A DNA stretch of 64,000 nt from Enterococcus gallinarum NBRC 100675 (lineage in GTDB: Bacteria > Bacillota > Bacilli > Lactobacillales > Enterococcaceae): the NCBI RefSeq assembly GCF_001544275.1, contig NZ_BCQE01000020.1, forward strand, positions 1-64,000. The letters are read 5' to 3'. This document shows, in pieces, positions 1-9,232 of this stretch. The position numbers were made by a program, and so were the translations under genes. The notes beneath the pieces are model-generated. The model was given only the letters and a program-made list of their open reading frames with translations, did not search any database and was not told the origin of the DNA. Each line of letters starts with the position of its first letter. Position 1 is the first letter of the stretch.

Positions 1-3000
1 TAATCGCTGGAGGTATAAGTAGATACCAGCGATGGCGATCGAACTAAAGGCGAGTAGATAAATCCCTAATCGACCACTTCCGCCTGTTTCCGGCAGCGGA
101 ACTTTCGCCTGATTAGTCACATCTAGTGTAATCTGGTTGTTTTTTTCTCCAGCAACTAACACATCAGCGACTTCTTCGCCATCAATCTGTACTGAGCCAT
201 CTTCATTGATCACAATTTCGATTGGCTCTTTCAATCCTTGATACCCTTCTGGCGTATATGTTTCCGACAAGACATATTTTCCCGGCTGTAACTGATCAAA
301 GACAAACGTGTCCGTCTCTTCTCCTGATCGTTCAATGTCTGTATTTGGACCTGTCAAACGGAATTCCGCCCCTTTTAATGGCGTCTGATCGTCGGCCTTT
401 TTGTGGACGGTCAAGTCAAAGGCTTTTAACTGGTTTTGATGATTCAACGTCCATTCTTTACTTTGTTTATCCACATTTTTGCCGTCGTAGCGAATCTTTC
501 CATATTTATCCACCGTAAATTCATAGTTGCCGGCGATCGTGTCATATCCCAATGGACCTGAATCTTCGACCATTCGGTATTGACCTGGCTGATCTACTAT
601 AAAATGGGCTAATCCTGAATCGTCAGTTTTTTCCGTAGCAATGGTTTGATAGCCCTCTGAAGTATTTTTCTTTTGTAGAGAAAAGGTTGCCCCAGACAAA
701 TTGACTTGATTGCCGTCTTGCAGCGTATACTTGCGAATGCCGATTGGCAATTCTGAAAATTGATTAACCACGGTCAGTGTGATCACTTGTTCTTCTGTAG
801 AAACCTCATCCCCATCGATTGTCACAATTCCCTCTGAAGTGATTTCGATTTGCCAAGTTGTTTTCCCACGTTCATGTCCAGCAGGAGCTTGCACTTCTGT
901 GAGAGTATAGGTTTCACCTTTTTGCAGTCGGACATTTTGCGGCAAGGAATAGCTGCCATCTTGATTATCGATCAATGTCGTACGGCCATTTTTGCCAGTT
1001 AATTCAAACACAGCACCTACCAGATTTTTTTCGCCAGCAGAAGAGTTTTTGATCACTTTAAGCGCTAATGGCTGAAACTGTTTCGTGTTTTTCCACGTTG
1101 TTTCATCTACTTTTTCTTGCTCATAACCGGGGACAGCTAGCTCTCGAGTCGTTTGATAGCTGAAATCTTGCCCCCGATTATTGTATTTGGGTAGTCCTAA
1201 GGTTTCGGCATAGGCATCCTCTGCTGACTTTGAAAGCTGTGTTACAGTGGTGCGTTCCCACAGGTTCCCTGTATCATTTGACGGTTGCGAAATCTTGATA
1301 TAGCCTGTTTGCCAATTTGTCGGTTCTGAAACTTGTTTTCTGGTCACTTCATAGATAACATGTTCTGGGCGGCTGCTCGGATCATGATCATATTCTTCCC
1401 AGATTTTTTTGAAATCAAGCTTGACTCCTGGTGCTTTCCCCGATGGCACTCCAAAATCTACCACTTCGTCTGCTGTTGCTACTGGTTGGAAGGTTGTTCT
1501 GCCATTCATCGGGTACCAGAAATCAGGTTTGAATGTTGCTGATTCTGTCTGGATCCTGACTTGATAATGGATCTGAATTTCTTGATCTTTCCCTAAATAA
1601 ATTTCATCACTATGAACGGTGTTTCCTTCAAATGAGAGTGTGGGCATGGCTTGTACTTGAAGGGAACTGACACTTTTGACGGTTAATGTATTTGGTTCGT
1701 AACTAAACGGTTCAGCAATCGGATCGGTTACTTTGCCGTTTGCCACAGTTCCTGATATCTGAACCGCTTTTCTCGCGAGATAATCAGAAATATCTGGTGC
1801 ATGATCGGCTGATTCATAGTAAAGATCACCATTCTCATCCGCAGACACCATTTGCCGCATCTTGTTTTCTACTTCTTGTTTGGATAATCCCGCATTGGTA
1901 TCACTTTGCAGTTGAATGCCTAATCCATGAATTTCAATCCCTCGCTGCTTTAATGCCATTGCTTCACCAATTGTTGCGATAAACGTACTGTTGATCAATT
2001 TATTGGTATTTCTTTGGTCTGGAGCATAGTAGCTGTTAGAAATACGAGAAGTACTGCCCGGTTGGTCTTGTCTATTGGTAAATTGGGTGCCGTAATAGCT
2101 GCCATTCGTTTCTGTTTGAACTTTGCTGACTTGGTAGGAAAAAGTGGGAACACCATCTGTCAGTAGAACAATCACTTTTTTGTGTCCATTTGGTGTCGCC
2201 AACATGTTTCCAGCATCTCGCAGGGCTTTTTGCGTGAAAGTTCCGCCAGTAGTACTGCTTGGAGTAATCGTCTTAATGGCATTTTTGACCGAATCAAAGA
2301 GGCCCATCGCGACCGAATCATTCTTGTATCCATCACTTGAATACCCAACATAGCCCATATGAATGTTGTCTGTGATTCCACTTTCTGCTAGCGTATCTAC
2401 AAATCGATCCACCCCTTTTTGGACCTCGCCAATTCGATTGTTGTCATTCATACTACCTGACCAGTCAACTACTAAAACCAAATCCAACGGTGCGATCTCC
2501 TTTTGGACATTTCCGCGAATATTCAGATATACATCAAATAATCCAGGTGTCGTGGTCTCTTTGGCATACTTACGAATGGCATAGTCTGCTTGGGAACCAG
2601 TTCCACCATATTCAATATAGGAATTGGTTTTGTTCGTTGGTTCCCCATTCCATTCCGTTTGCCCATCCCATTGTGCAGCTCCGTCTTTGTTTCCTTGATG
2701 GTTGCGCACATTCTGATTCCCAGTCGGTTGCCAACTTGCTGTCGGATAGGTTCCTGACGCATCTGTCGTATACTGAGGCAGGATTGCCTTATGACTGCGA
2801 CTTAACACTGGATCAGGAGCAACGCTAGGGAGTGAAAAAGGTTTTATCACTTCATCAGCAGCTGTTGATCTTTCAGATACTTCAGATGCTTCAGGTCCTT
2901 CTGTTTCTCTGTTTTCTGCCAGCGTTTCGTTGGTATTTGATGGATTTGTTGATTTTGACTCTTCAGATTCTACTGAATGTGTATCTGTAGCAGCTGTTTC

Positions 3001-3495
3001 CTTTGCAGCATCCGTTTCTGTTCTAGAAGTATTGTCCTGGGTGTCAGTTGGTTTTTCCTTTGTTGCCTGCGGCATGACAACAGAGACCTTTTGGATCTGA
3101 CCTTCGTAAACTAATTCTGGTGCTTGCTCGGTCAAAAAAGAATTTTTCTCAACGGGCAGCGTCAGTTGAACGGTCTGATTTAGTTGAGGCTCTATTGTCA
3201 GATAGAGGGTATTGTGTTTAATTTGATAACCGTATCCCTCTTGTTTTTCTTCTACTTCTTTTAGCTTGGCATGATCCATTCGTATTTCTTTTTTTAAGGG
3301 CTCATTTGTTTGATTCGTGAGTGCAACATCTAGTAATAGCTGTGGCTGCTCAGAATCATCTGTTATGATTTTGGCAGATAGAATAGCTGCCCCATTAATA
3401 GTTTCTGCTCTAACGATTATGGATGTGAAATAGGAGCTAACCAGCATGAATACTGCCCCTAAAACCCACAACTTCCTCAGTAAATTAATTTTCAT
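1..3495 (-). CDS. vWA/Cna-B LPXTG surface adhesin, pilus-tip-like (3' end cut by window edge)
   Basis: The frame is open from ATG at 3495 (RBS AAGGGGAG) to base 1 with no stop, 1165 codons, so only the last few residues are missing. An N-terminal signal peptide is followed by a Ser/Thr/Glu-rich linker. A von Willebrand A domain has the MIDAS motif DWSGSM (D344, S346, S348) and LLTDG (D447). Three SpaA/Cna-B-like domains lie at about residues 805-905, 912-1020 and 1022-1125, with E-box-like segments such as TLTEVQAPAG. The LPETG sortase motif is at residue 1134, followed by a hydrophobic stretch. Family knowledge: this order is typical of Gram-positive pilus tip adhesins such as EbpA. Pilin backbone and sortase genes would be expected to the left of the window. 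The divergent Mga-like gene at 3697 is its probable regulator. Confidence 0.88.
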   Translation of the reverse strand, partial: MKINLLRKLWVLGAVFMLVSSYFTSIIVRAETINGAAILSAKIITDDSEQPQLLLDVALTNQTNEPLKKEIRMDHAKLKEVEEKQEGYGYQIKHNTLYLTIEPQLNQTVQLTLPVEKNSFLTEQAPELVYEGQIQKVSVVMPQATKEKPTDTQDNTSRTETDAAKETAATDTHSVESEESKSTNPSNTNETLAENRETEGPEASEVSERSTAADEVIKPFSLPSVAPDPVLSRSHKAILPQYTTDASGTYPTASWQPTGNQNVRNHQGNKDGAAQWDGQTEWNGEPTNKTNSYIEYGGTGSQADYAIRKYAKETTTPGLFDVYLNIRGNVQKEIAPLDLVLVVDWSGSMNDNNRIGEVQKGVDRFVDTLAESGITDNIHMGYVGYSSDGYKNDSVAMGLFDSVKNAIKTITPSSTTGGTFTQKALRDAGNMLATPNGHKKVIVLLTDGVPTFSYQVSKVQTETNGSYYGTQFTNRQDQPGSTSRISNSYYAPDQRNTNKLINSTFIATIGEAMALKQRGIEIHGLGIQLQSDTNAGLSKQEVENKMRQMVSADENGDLYYESADHAPDISDYLARKAVQISGTVANGKVTDPIAEPFSYEPNTLTVKSVSSLQVQAMPTLSFEGNTVHSDEIYLGKDQEIQIHYQVRIQTESATFKPDFWYPMNGRTTFQPVATADEVVDFGVPSGKAPGVKLDFKKIWEEYDHDPSSRPEHVIYEVTRKQVSEPTNWQTGYIKISQPSNDTGNLWERTTVTQLSKSAEDAYAETLGLPKYNNRGQDFSYQTTRELAVPGYEQEKVDETTWKNTKQFQPLALKVIKNSSAGEKNLVGAVFELTGKNGRTTLIDNQDGSYSLPQNVRLQKGETYTLTEVQAPAGHERGKTTWQIEITSEGIVTIDGDEVSTEEQVITLTVVNQFSELPIGIRKYTLQDGNQVNLSGATFSLQKKNTSEGYQTIATEKTDDSGLAHFIVDQPGQYRMVEDSGPLGYDTIAGNYEFTVDKYGKIRYDGKNVDKQSKEWTLNHQNQLKAFDLTVHKKADDQTPLKGAEFRLTGPNTDIERSGEETDTFVFDQLQPGKYVLSETYTPEGYQGLKEPIEIVINEDGSVQIDGEEVADVLVAGEKNNQITLDVTNQAKVPLPETGGSGRLGIYLLAFSSIAIAGIYLYLQRL

Positions 3496-3696
3496 TCTCC
3501 CCTTTCATTTGCGAACCAATAGCAAATCACAATAGCCTGCATGCTGAAAATTTGTTATTCTAATCAGATACCTAAGTATACATAGAAGGGAAGAATCAAA
3601 TCACACCAGCTTTCATACCAAGCGGTTTCATTATTGAGATTGCGTTATTGTTTCGTTGATTGTTTTATTAAAGTAAAGGACTTGGGAGGAAATGAA

Positions 3697-5130
3697 ATGA
3701 TTAGGTTTTTGGAGAAAAATTATCGGAAGATGGAAGAAATCATTCGTGTGTTATCCATTTCTGATAAGTGGATGACTAAAAAAGAACTTGCAAGACACAT
3801 TGGTAGCAGCGAATCAACGTTTATCCGATATATTGAAGAGATCAAGCAACGCTGGGGAGATGTTTTAACCATCAAAACATCGCATAAATTAGGGTATCGT
3901 CTAGAGAATTTCAATGCTACGTTGTATCTTCAAATACTCACAGATATGGCGAGAACTTCAACAACGACACAACTCCTTCATGAATTTATTCAACAGCCAG
4001 GCAAAACGATCGATTATTATTGTGAGGCAATCAATATCAGTCGATCATCTTTTGCACGAAAATTAAAACATTGCAATAAAGTGTTGGCTGCCTATTCACT
4101 CCGGGTCATTGTGGATCGAGGGTATCAGTTAACGAGTCAGGACGATGAGCTGTCTCTGCGTATATTTACGACCTACTTTTTTTTGATGTATTATGGCCAT
4201 TGTGATTTGCCTTATCACTTTGATAAACAAGAACTAAAACAAGTGATGCGGCGCAATCACTGTATTTTGAATAGTATCAGCTTAGACAACAGCTATGAAC
4301 ATGACTTTTTCATTATGTATTTTATCGTTGATTTGTTAAGAGAGAGTCAAGGATTTCGGCAACGCCCGATCACCAAGATAGCCGTGAAAGCAAAAATCAG
4401 TAATGAAGACTATTCATTGATTAAACGCCATTTGAGTGGGATTAGTTCGGAGTCTTGCCAAACAGTCATTGACTACTTTCAAAAAGGGGCTTTCCAGCAA
4501 TTTTATTCAGAGAATAGATCTGTGATCAGTGAGAAGATACGTGACAATTTGACTTTCAATACTTTTCTGCAGTTGGAACAAATCACAGACGAGGTTGGCG
4601 ACTTCGTTGTACACTTACTGACTTGTCTTTATTCCTATGCGCAATTACTGCCCTTTGATACGACAGAGCTGACACAGCGTGCCACTTTTTTTACAAGACA
4701 TATCAAATTTACACAGCGCCAATTGTATGCACGACTCAAAGCAGAACTGCATTTTTTTTCTGAATTGTTGGAAACGAATCTCATCAGTTATTTGTCTTCT
4801 TATGTATTCTGGTTGTTGACTTCTTTTCCGGAGATCAATCAGACTTTGGTGTCAAAAAAAATCTTAGTGATCAGCGATATGGGGATCAATCACAGTCAAT
4901 ACATCAGTTACTATGTTCAAGATATTCTTGATCTGCATAAAATTCGTTCAGATATCTTGCCCATCAATGGTGAGCAATTAGGTAACTATGACTTGGAATC
5001 CTTTGATTTAATCATCACGAATCAGCCAATTTCTGAAACAAAAGTTCCCAGTGTTGTTATCAATGACGCCTTACTATTTTCAAAAAAAAAAAAATTACTG
5101 GACTTATTGTATTTCAAAGATTTTTTTTAA
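3697..5130 (+). CDS. Mga/AtxA-family transcriptional regulator (EbpR-like)
   Basis: 477 residues. I start at ATG 3697 because GGGAGGA (3684-3690) sits 6 bases upstream; a longer frame to 3634 has no ribosome binding site. An N-terminal winged HTH covers about residues 25-75 (WMTKKELARHIG..STFIRYIEEI). A second Mga-type HTH lies near residues 105-150 (ISRSSFARKLKHCN). A long helical middle corresponds to PRD-like domains. The C-terminus looks like an EIIB-type Rossmann fold (KKILVISDMGINHSQY). Family knowledge: Mga, AtxA and EbpR activate surface protein and pilus genes. Its divergent position next to the vWA adhesin fits this role. Target and inducing signal are inference. Confidence 0.8.
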   Translation: MIRFLEKNYRKMEEIIRVLSISDKWMTKKELARHIGSSESTFIRYIEEIKQRWGDVLTIKTSHKLGYRLENFNATLYLQILTDMARTSTTTQLLHEFIQQPGKTIDYYCEAINISRSSFARKLKHCNKVLAAYSLRVIVDRGYQLTSQDDELSLRIFTTYFFLMYYGHCDLPYHFDKQELKQVMRRNHCILNSISLDNSYEHDFFIMYFIVDLLRESQGFRQRPITKIAVKAKISNEDYSLIKRHLSGISSESCQTVIDYFQKGAFQQFYSENRSVISEKIRDNLTFNTFLQLEQITDEVGDFVVHLLTCLYSYAQLLPFDTTELTQRATFFTRHIKFTQRQLYARLKAELHFFSELLETNLISYLSSYVFWLLTSFPEINQTLVSKKILVISDMGINHSQYISYYVQDILDLHKIRSDILPINGEQLGNYDLESFDLIITNQPISETKVPSVVINDALLFSKKKKLLDLLYFKDFF

Positions 5131-5288
5131 TATCTGAAAGTAAAAAAAATATTTCTTGTTTTCTTCTCGTAATTTCAATGAAAGATTATCATAAGAATAC
5201 GCTTTTCCTTTGAACCGTTTTTTCAGCATCAGAATAGATAAACTACCCAGCTACCTAATACAAAAATTTAGACGGCAAATCACACGAA

Positions 5289-5324
5289 AAAAGATCTGCG
5301 GTAGTGACACACCGTAGATCTTTT
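5289..5324. terminator. Bidirectional terminator between convergent genes
   Basis: 14-bp stem AAAAGATCTGCGGT / ACCGTAGATCTTTT (one G-U) with an 8-base loop, A-tract before and T-tract after, placed between the Mga-like gene and the convergent hydrolase gene. Confidence 0.8.
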
Positions 5325-5403
5325 AATTGGAGAGATGACTCTTCGTTAAACTAAGTTATTTTCTACTTATCTATCTTTGCATCGACCGTTGTGTGGCCGA
5401 TTA

Positions 5404-6381
5404 TTACACCATTGTTTTTGTTGTGAAACTCTTGGCAACCGCAAAAATCCGGGGCTGTTTCAATTGTAACCACTCTTTCTTCAATTCCAATGAAAAAACT
5501 TCTTGGGTTTCATAAGGATTGAAATAGTAAGTACCATTTGTCACATTATAGACCACTCGATACTGAGTATACTCAGATTGACCATTATCTTCGACCATCA
5601 GTCCTTTGGGGATCGTGGCATTATTTAAGAGATGGAACATAGCATTGACTGTTTCTTCAGCAGTCTCTCCTACATTCACAAACTGTTTGTTATAAACGGT
5701 TCGAACAAATCGTTCAGGGGAAGTCAATCCACCCGGTAAAATAGATGTTCCATTTCCAAGACCAAAGGGGAGCACCTCTACTCCATTGACTGTTGCGGGA
5801 GGAAAATTAGCAGGTCTCGCAGCTAAATAGTTACCAATATTTTTTACATGCCACTCCAATTCTGGACTGTTAGTCATCACGCCGATTGGATTTTCTTTTA
5901 TTTCGATAAAACCGCGATTGGTTTCAATGACAACACATCTTCCGGTAGTATCCGTTACAATAAAATGCAATGGGACTGTGATCCCTAGTAGCGCCGTTTC
6001 TACCTGTACTAGATTGATCCTACTGATTTTTTGGTACAAATCAGAAATGTCTGCTACATTTCCTAATACCCAGTGTAACAATTCATGGGGTGCAAGGTTT
6101 ATTTTCTCCGCTGTGTATTCGCAATAAACAGCTTCATTCGAAAAGTAGAGTTCAGCAATCGCTAGTCCCTTCTCATTGACCCCATCAATAAACAGAAATT
6201 CTTCTAACTGTTTGCCCGTTCCAACAAAGCCATAGGTATTGGTGACCTGTCCCCCTAGTTGTAAAGACCATTGATACTCCCGTGGCATGACGATTGGTGC
6301 GCCGTCTAGCAAAAATGCAAAGTCCATCGTCCGAGCAAAAAAAGTCTGTCCATGAGCAGTCAGCGTGAAACTAGTACACAT
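5404..6381 (-). CDS. Choloylglycine hydrolase family protein (bile salt hydrolase / penicillin V acylase)
   Basis: 325 residues, Ntn-hydrolase. Start chosen at ATG 6381: AAGGAG lies 8 bases upstream, and this start puts Cys at position 2, which becomes the catalytic N-terminal nucleophile after Met removal. The upstream in-frame start at 6432 would bury the Cys. Visible residues include C2, R17 and D20 (FFARTMDF), followed by conserved MTNSP-like (GVMTNSPELEWHV) and NGTSILPGG segments. Such enzymes cleave amide bonds of conjugated bile acids or penicillin V in the cytoplasm. Which substrate is used cannot be told from sequence alone. The gene is monocistronic, with a terminator downstream. 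Confidence 0.88.
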   Translation of the reverse strand: MCTSFTLTAHGQTFFARTMDFAFLLDGAPIVMPREYQWSLQLGGQVTNTYGFVGTGKQLEEFLFIDGVNEKGLAIAELYFSNEAVYCEYTAEKINLAPHELLHWVLGNVADISDLYQKISRINLVQVETALLGITVPLHFIVTDTTGRCVVIETNRGFIEIKENPIGVMTNSPELEWHVKNIGNYLAARPANFPPATVNGVEVLPFGLGNGTSILPGGLTSPERFVRTVYNKQFVNVGETAEETVNAMFHLLNNATIPKGLMVEDNGQSEYTQYRVVYNVTNGTYYFNPYETQEVFSLELKKEWLQLKQPRIFAVAKSFTTKTMV

Positions 6382-6556
6382 ATGCGTGATCTCCTTTTTG
6401 TTCATCATAGCTTGGGTTGCGCAGAAGTTCAACTATTTCAGCGTGTGCCCACCAAGAAATTTGACTCCTTTTCAGATCGGAATCACTTGGTTAAAGGTCC
6501 CTGGAAAAACAGGATTATTACAATGATAGAAAGAGATTGACAACTCAAGCTATAAA

Positions 6557-6594
6557 TGAAACCGCTTGAATTCTTACCAAGTGGATGTTAAGAT
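6557..6594 (+). promoter_or_regulatory. Candidate promoter with overlapping cre site
   Basis: TTGAAT (6566-6571), 17-base spacer, TAAGAT (6589-6594). TGAAACCGCTTGAA (6557-6570) matches 12 of 14 positions of the CcpA cre consensus TGWAANCGNTNWCA and overlaps the -35 box. Carbon catabolite repression of the downstream dehydratase gene is inferred. Confidence 0.5.
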
Positions 6595-6635
6595 AATAAT
6601 GCACACGTTAACATTATTGGAAAAGGAGGAATTTT

Positions 6636-7736
6636 ATGTCCACGATCACAGAAATCCAAACGGCCTACTATCGGATTCCCTTACCAGAATTAATGGAAGA
6701 TGCCAAACACGGATTACACACTCACTTTGAGGTCCCAATCGTCAAAGTTCGCACGGATGATGGTAGAGAAGGTATCGGTTATACGTATACGGGTGGTTTC
6801 GGAGGAGAGTCGATCGCTAAATTGATCGACAAAGAACTGAAACATATCCTGCTAGGAAAAGATCCTGCTTGTGTGGAAGCTCTTTGGGAACAGATGAATT
6901 GGGGCATCCATTACGTTGCCCGAGGTGGTCTAGCAAGCTTTGCCATTGCCGCCTGTGATATTGCCCTTTGGGATCTGCGCGCAAAAAAAGCACGAGAACC
7001 ATTATATAAACTATTGGGAGGACACAGCAATAAAGTAAACTGCTATGGCGGTGCCATTGACTTGAATTTTCCACTAGAAAAATTATTAGCCAACAATCAA
7101 AAATATTTGGATATGGGATTACGGGCTGTCAAAATCAAGTTAGGGCAAGCAACACTGGCGGAAGATATCGCCCGCATCAAAGCCGTTCGTGAATTGATCG
7201 GTCCCGATATTACCTTTATGGTGGATGCCAATATGAGCTGGTCCGTTGAACAAGCCATCAAAGCCGCTAAATTGATGGCGCCTTTTGATATTCTCTTTTT
7301 GGAAGAGCCAACGATTCCCGAAGACTACGAAGGATATGCTCGAATCGCTAAAGAAGGTCAAATAGCAGTTGCTGGCGGAGAAAATTTACGAACACCAATT
7401 GAATTTGCTCATATGTTGTCTTATGGTCAAGTTGATTTTCCTCAACCGGATGCCTCGAATTGTGGAGGAATCACTGGCTGGTTGAAAATTGCCGCATTGA
7501 CACAGTTGCATAATGTCAGTATCTCGACTCACGGCATGCAAGAGCTTCATGTCAGTCTGCTGGCTGCCATGCCTAATGCCGGATACCTAGAGATGCATAG
7601 TTTCCCGATCGATCAATACACCATTCGCCCTCTGATGATTGATCCAGAGGACGGAATGGCTATCGCGCCAGAAGAACCGGGAATTGGTGTGACCTTTGAC
7701 TGGGACAAATTAGCCCCTCATCAATTAGATTTTTAA
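6636..7736 (+). CDS. Mandelate racemase/enolase superfamily, probable acid-sugar dehydratase
   Basis: 366 residues, start ATG with AAAGGAGGA upstream. Residues 1-125 form the capping domain, the rest a TIM barrel. Active site residues: the KxK pair K166/K168 (VKIKLG), metal ligands D197 (DANMSW), E223 (LEEP) and E249 (GGEN), and catalytic H299 (STHG). This K-H arrangement is that of the mandelate racemase subgroup, where most members dehydrate aldonic or aldaric acids. It is not the KxK...K layout of Ala-Glu epimerases, even though a murein-peptide locus lies 4 kb away. Exact sugar acid unknown. Stands alone, with promoter/cre before it and a terminator after it. Confidence 0.82.
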   Translation: MSTITEIQTAYYRIPLPELMEDAKHGLHTHFEVPIVKVRTDDGREGIGYTYTGGFGGESIAKLIDKELKHILLGKDPACVEALWEQMNWGIHYVARGGLASFAIAACDIALWDLRAKKAREPLYKLLGGHSNKVNCYGGAIDLNFPLEKLLANNQKYLDMGLRAVKIKLGQATLAEDIARIKAVRELIGPDITFMVDANMSWSVEQAIKAAKLMAPFDILFLEEPTIPEDYEGYARIAKEGQIAVAGGENLRTPIEFAHMLSYGQVDFPQPDASNCGGITGWLKIAALTQLHNVSISTHGMQELHVSLLAAMPNAGYLEMHSFPIDQYTIRPLMIDPEDGMAIAPEEPGIGVTFDWDKLAPHQLDF

Positions 7737-7751
7737 GCAATATACACAAGG

Positions 7752-7778
7752 AGCTGTGACAAAAGATTTGTCACAGCT
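7752..7778. terminator. Bidirectional terminator
   Basis: 12-bp perfect stem AGCTGTGACAAA / TTTGTCACAGCT with a 3-base loop, between the convergent dehydratase and GH1 genes. Confidence 0.8.
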
Positions 7779-7800
7779 TCTCTAATCTTAATGGACTTAT

Positions 7801-9219
7801 TTAAAGAATAAGCGGCAATTCCTCATAGGACAAGCGACGTTCATCAATTAATTCTCGATACCAATAGGCTGATTTTTTCAAAGAACGGGTACGGGCAGCA
7901 TTTCTTTCGATCCGCACCAGCCCATAGCGGTTTTTGAAGGCATTCATCGGTGAGATACAGTCGGTAAAAGCCCAGAGCATGTAACCCTCGCAATTCGCCC
8001 CTTCTTCCACTGCTTTTAAAAGCCAATAAAGATGTTGGGAAATGAATTGGATCCGATAGTCATCTACTACCTGACCATTCTCATCCATGAACGCCTCTTC
8101 ATTCTCCCGACCCATGCCATTTTCTGTGATCAGCCAAGGAATGTTGCCGTAATTTTCTTTGAGGTAGTTTGCCATGTCATACATGACTTTCGGATAGATT
8201 TCCCACCCTCTAGAACGATTCATTTGTTTGCCGGGAAGATCAAAGTTCTCATAGAATCGCTCCGGATGAAACGGTGCTTCAGCATTCCATTGATAACGAG
8301 GTGCCCGCACACGCTTTGGATAGTATTGATTGATTCCTAAAAAATCAACCGTATGTTGTTGGATCACTTCTAAGTCTTCTTTTGCAGGATCAAAATAAAT
8401 ATCATGCTCTTTGCATAGTGCAATCAGTTCTTCGGGATAAATGCCTTTAATCATCGGATCAAAAAAGACTCGGTTGAAGAAAAGATCGTACATTTTTTGC
8501 GCTTGCTGATCTTCTTTCGAAGAAGAACGAGCATACACCATTTCAGGATTCAATACGCAACCGATTCTGCCTTGATAGCCTTTTTCATGATACGTTTTTA
8601 TCGCTAATGCAGAAGCTAATGTTTTATGATAATTCCATTGCATCCATTTCTTCGTATTTTGTTCATGGGGCCAGCGAATCGCATCAAGATAGCAACGGGT
8701 CTGAATCACGATAGGTTCATTGAAAGTGAACCAGTGCTTGACCCGATCGCCATAACGTTCAAAGGCGATTGCTGCATACTTGCTATACAATTCGACAACA
8801 TACCGAGAACTCCAGCCATCATACGTGTCTAATAAGTAGGCAGGCAATTCATAGTGTTCCAAACACAACATGGGTTCTACTCCTGCAGCAATCAATGCAT
8901 TGATTACCGCATCGATATGGGCTGCATATTCTTCATCGACGATCAACTTCTCATAGTCGGTAAAAAAGCGTGCCCAATTGATGGATGTGCGATAATGTGT
9001 CAGATGAATCTCTTTCATCAGCTCAATGTCTTCACCATACTGTTCCATGAAGTTCGTTGCAACGGCCGGTCCATAGCCTTCATGCCAGACAAAACGCTCT
9101 TGTTGATACCATTGATCCAAGAAAGAATCCTGACCCGCTTTTTTTCCTTGCCAACCTTCTGTCTGCCAAGCAGAAGAAGCGGCCCCTAAGATAAATGTTT
9201 CTGGTATTTCAATTAACAT
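7801..9219 (-). CDS. Glycoside hydrolase family 1, probable 6-phospho-beta-glycosidase
   Basis: 472 residues, full GH1 length. Acid/base E168 in TFNEP and nucleophile E366 in ITENG are both present. The C-terminal segment (DCISPMNAFKNRYGLV) occupies the place of the phosphate-binding loop of 6-phospho-glycosidases. It keeps Ser, a Lys and Tyr, but the Lys is one position off the usual KRYG layout. The gene follows the PTS IIC gene by 13 bp, so it probably cleaves the phosphorylated disaccharide brought in by that permease. Phospho-beta-glucosidase versus phospho-beta-galactosidase cannot be settled. Confidence 0.87.
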   Translation of the reverse strand: MLIEIPETFILGAASSAWQTEGWQGKKAGQDSFLDQWYQQERFVWHEGYGPAVATNFMEQYGEDIELMKEIHLTHYRTSINWARFFTDYEKLIVDEEYAAHIDAVINALIAAGVEPMLCLEHYELPAYLLDTYDGWSSRYVVELYSKYAAIAFERYGDRVKHWFTFNEPIVIQTRCYLDAIRWPHEQNTKKWMQWNYHKTLASALAIKTYHEKGYQGRIGCVLNPEMVYARSSSKEDQQAQKMYDLFFNRVFFDPMIKGIYPEELIALCKEHDIYFDPAKEDLEVIQQHTVDFLGINQYYPKRVRAPRYQWNAEAPFHPERFYENFDLPGKQMNRSRGWEIYPKVMYDMANYLKENYGNIPWLITENGMGRENEEAFMDENGQVVDDYRIQFISQHLYWLLKAVEEGANCEGYMLWAFTDCISPMNAFKNRYGLVRIERNAARTRSLKKSAYWYRELIDERRLSYEELPLIL

Positions 9220-9232
9220 AAGCCTCTCCTTT

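Noticed and set aside
222-2828. Several plus-strand frames of 60-112 codons
   Set aside because: They are antisense shadows of the 1165-codon adhesin frame.
6636-7736. L-Ala-D/L-Glu epimerase linked to the muropeptide genes
   Set aside because: The active site has the catalytic His (STHG) of acid-sugar dehydratases, and the gene is separated from the NlpC/P60-peptide binding pair by three other genes.
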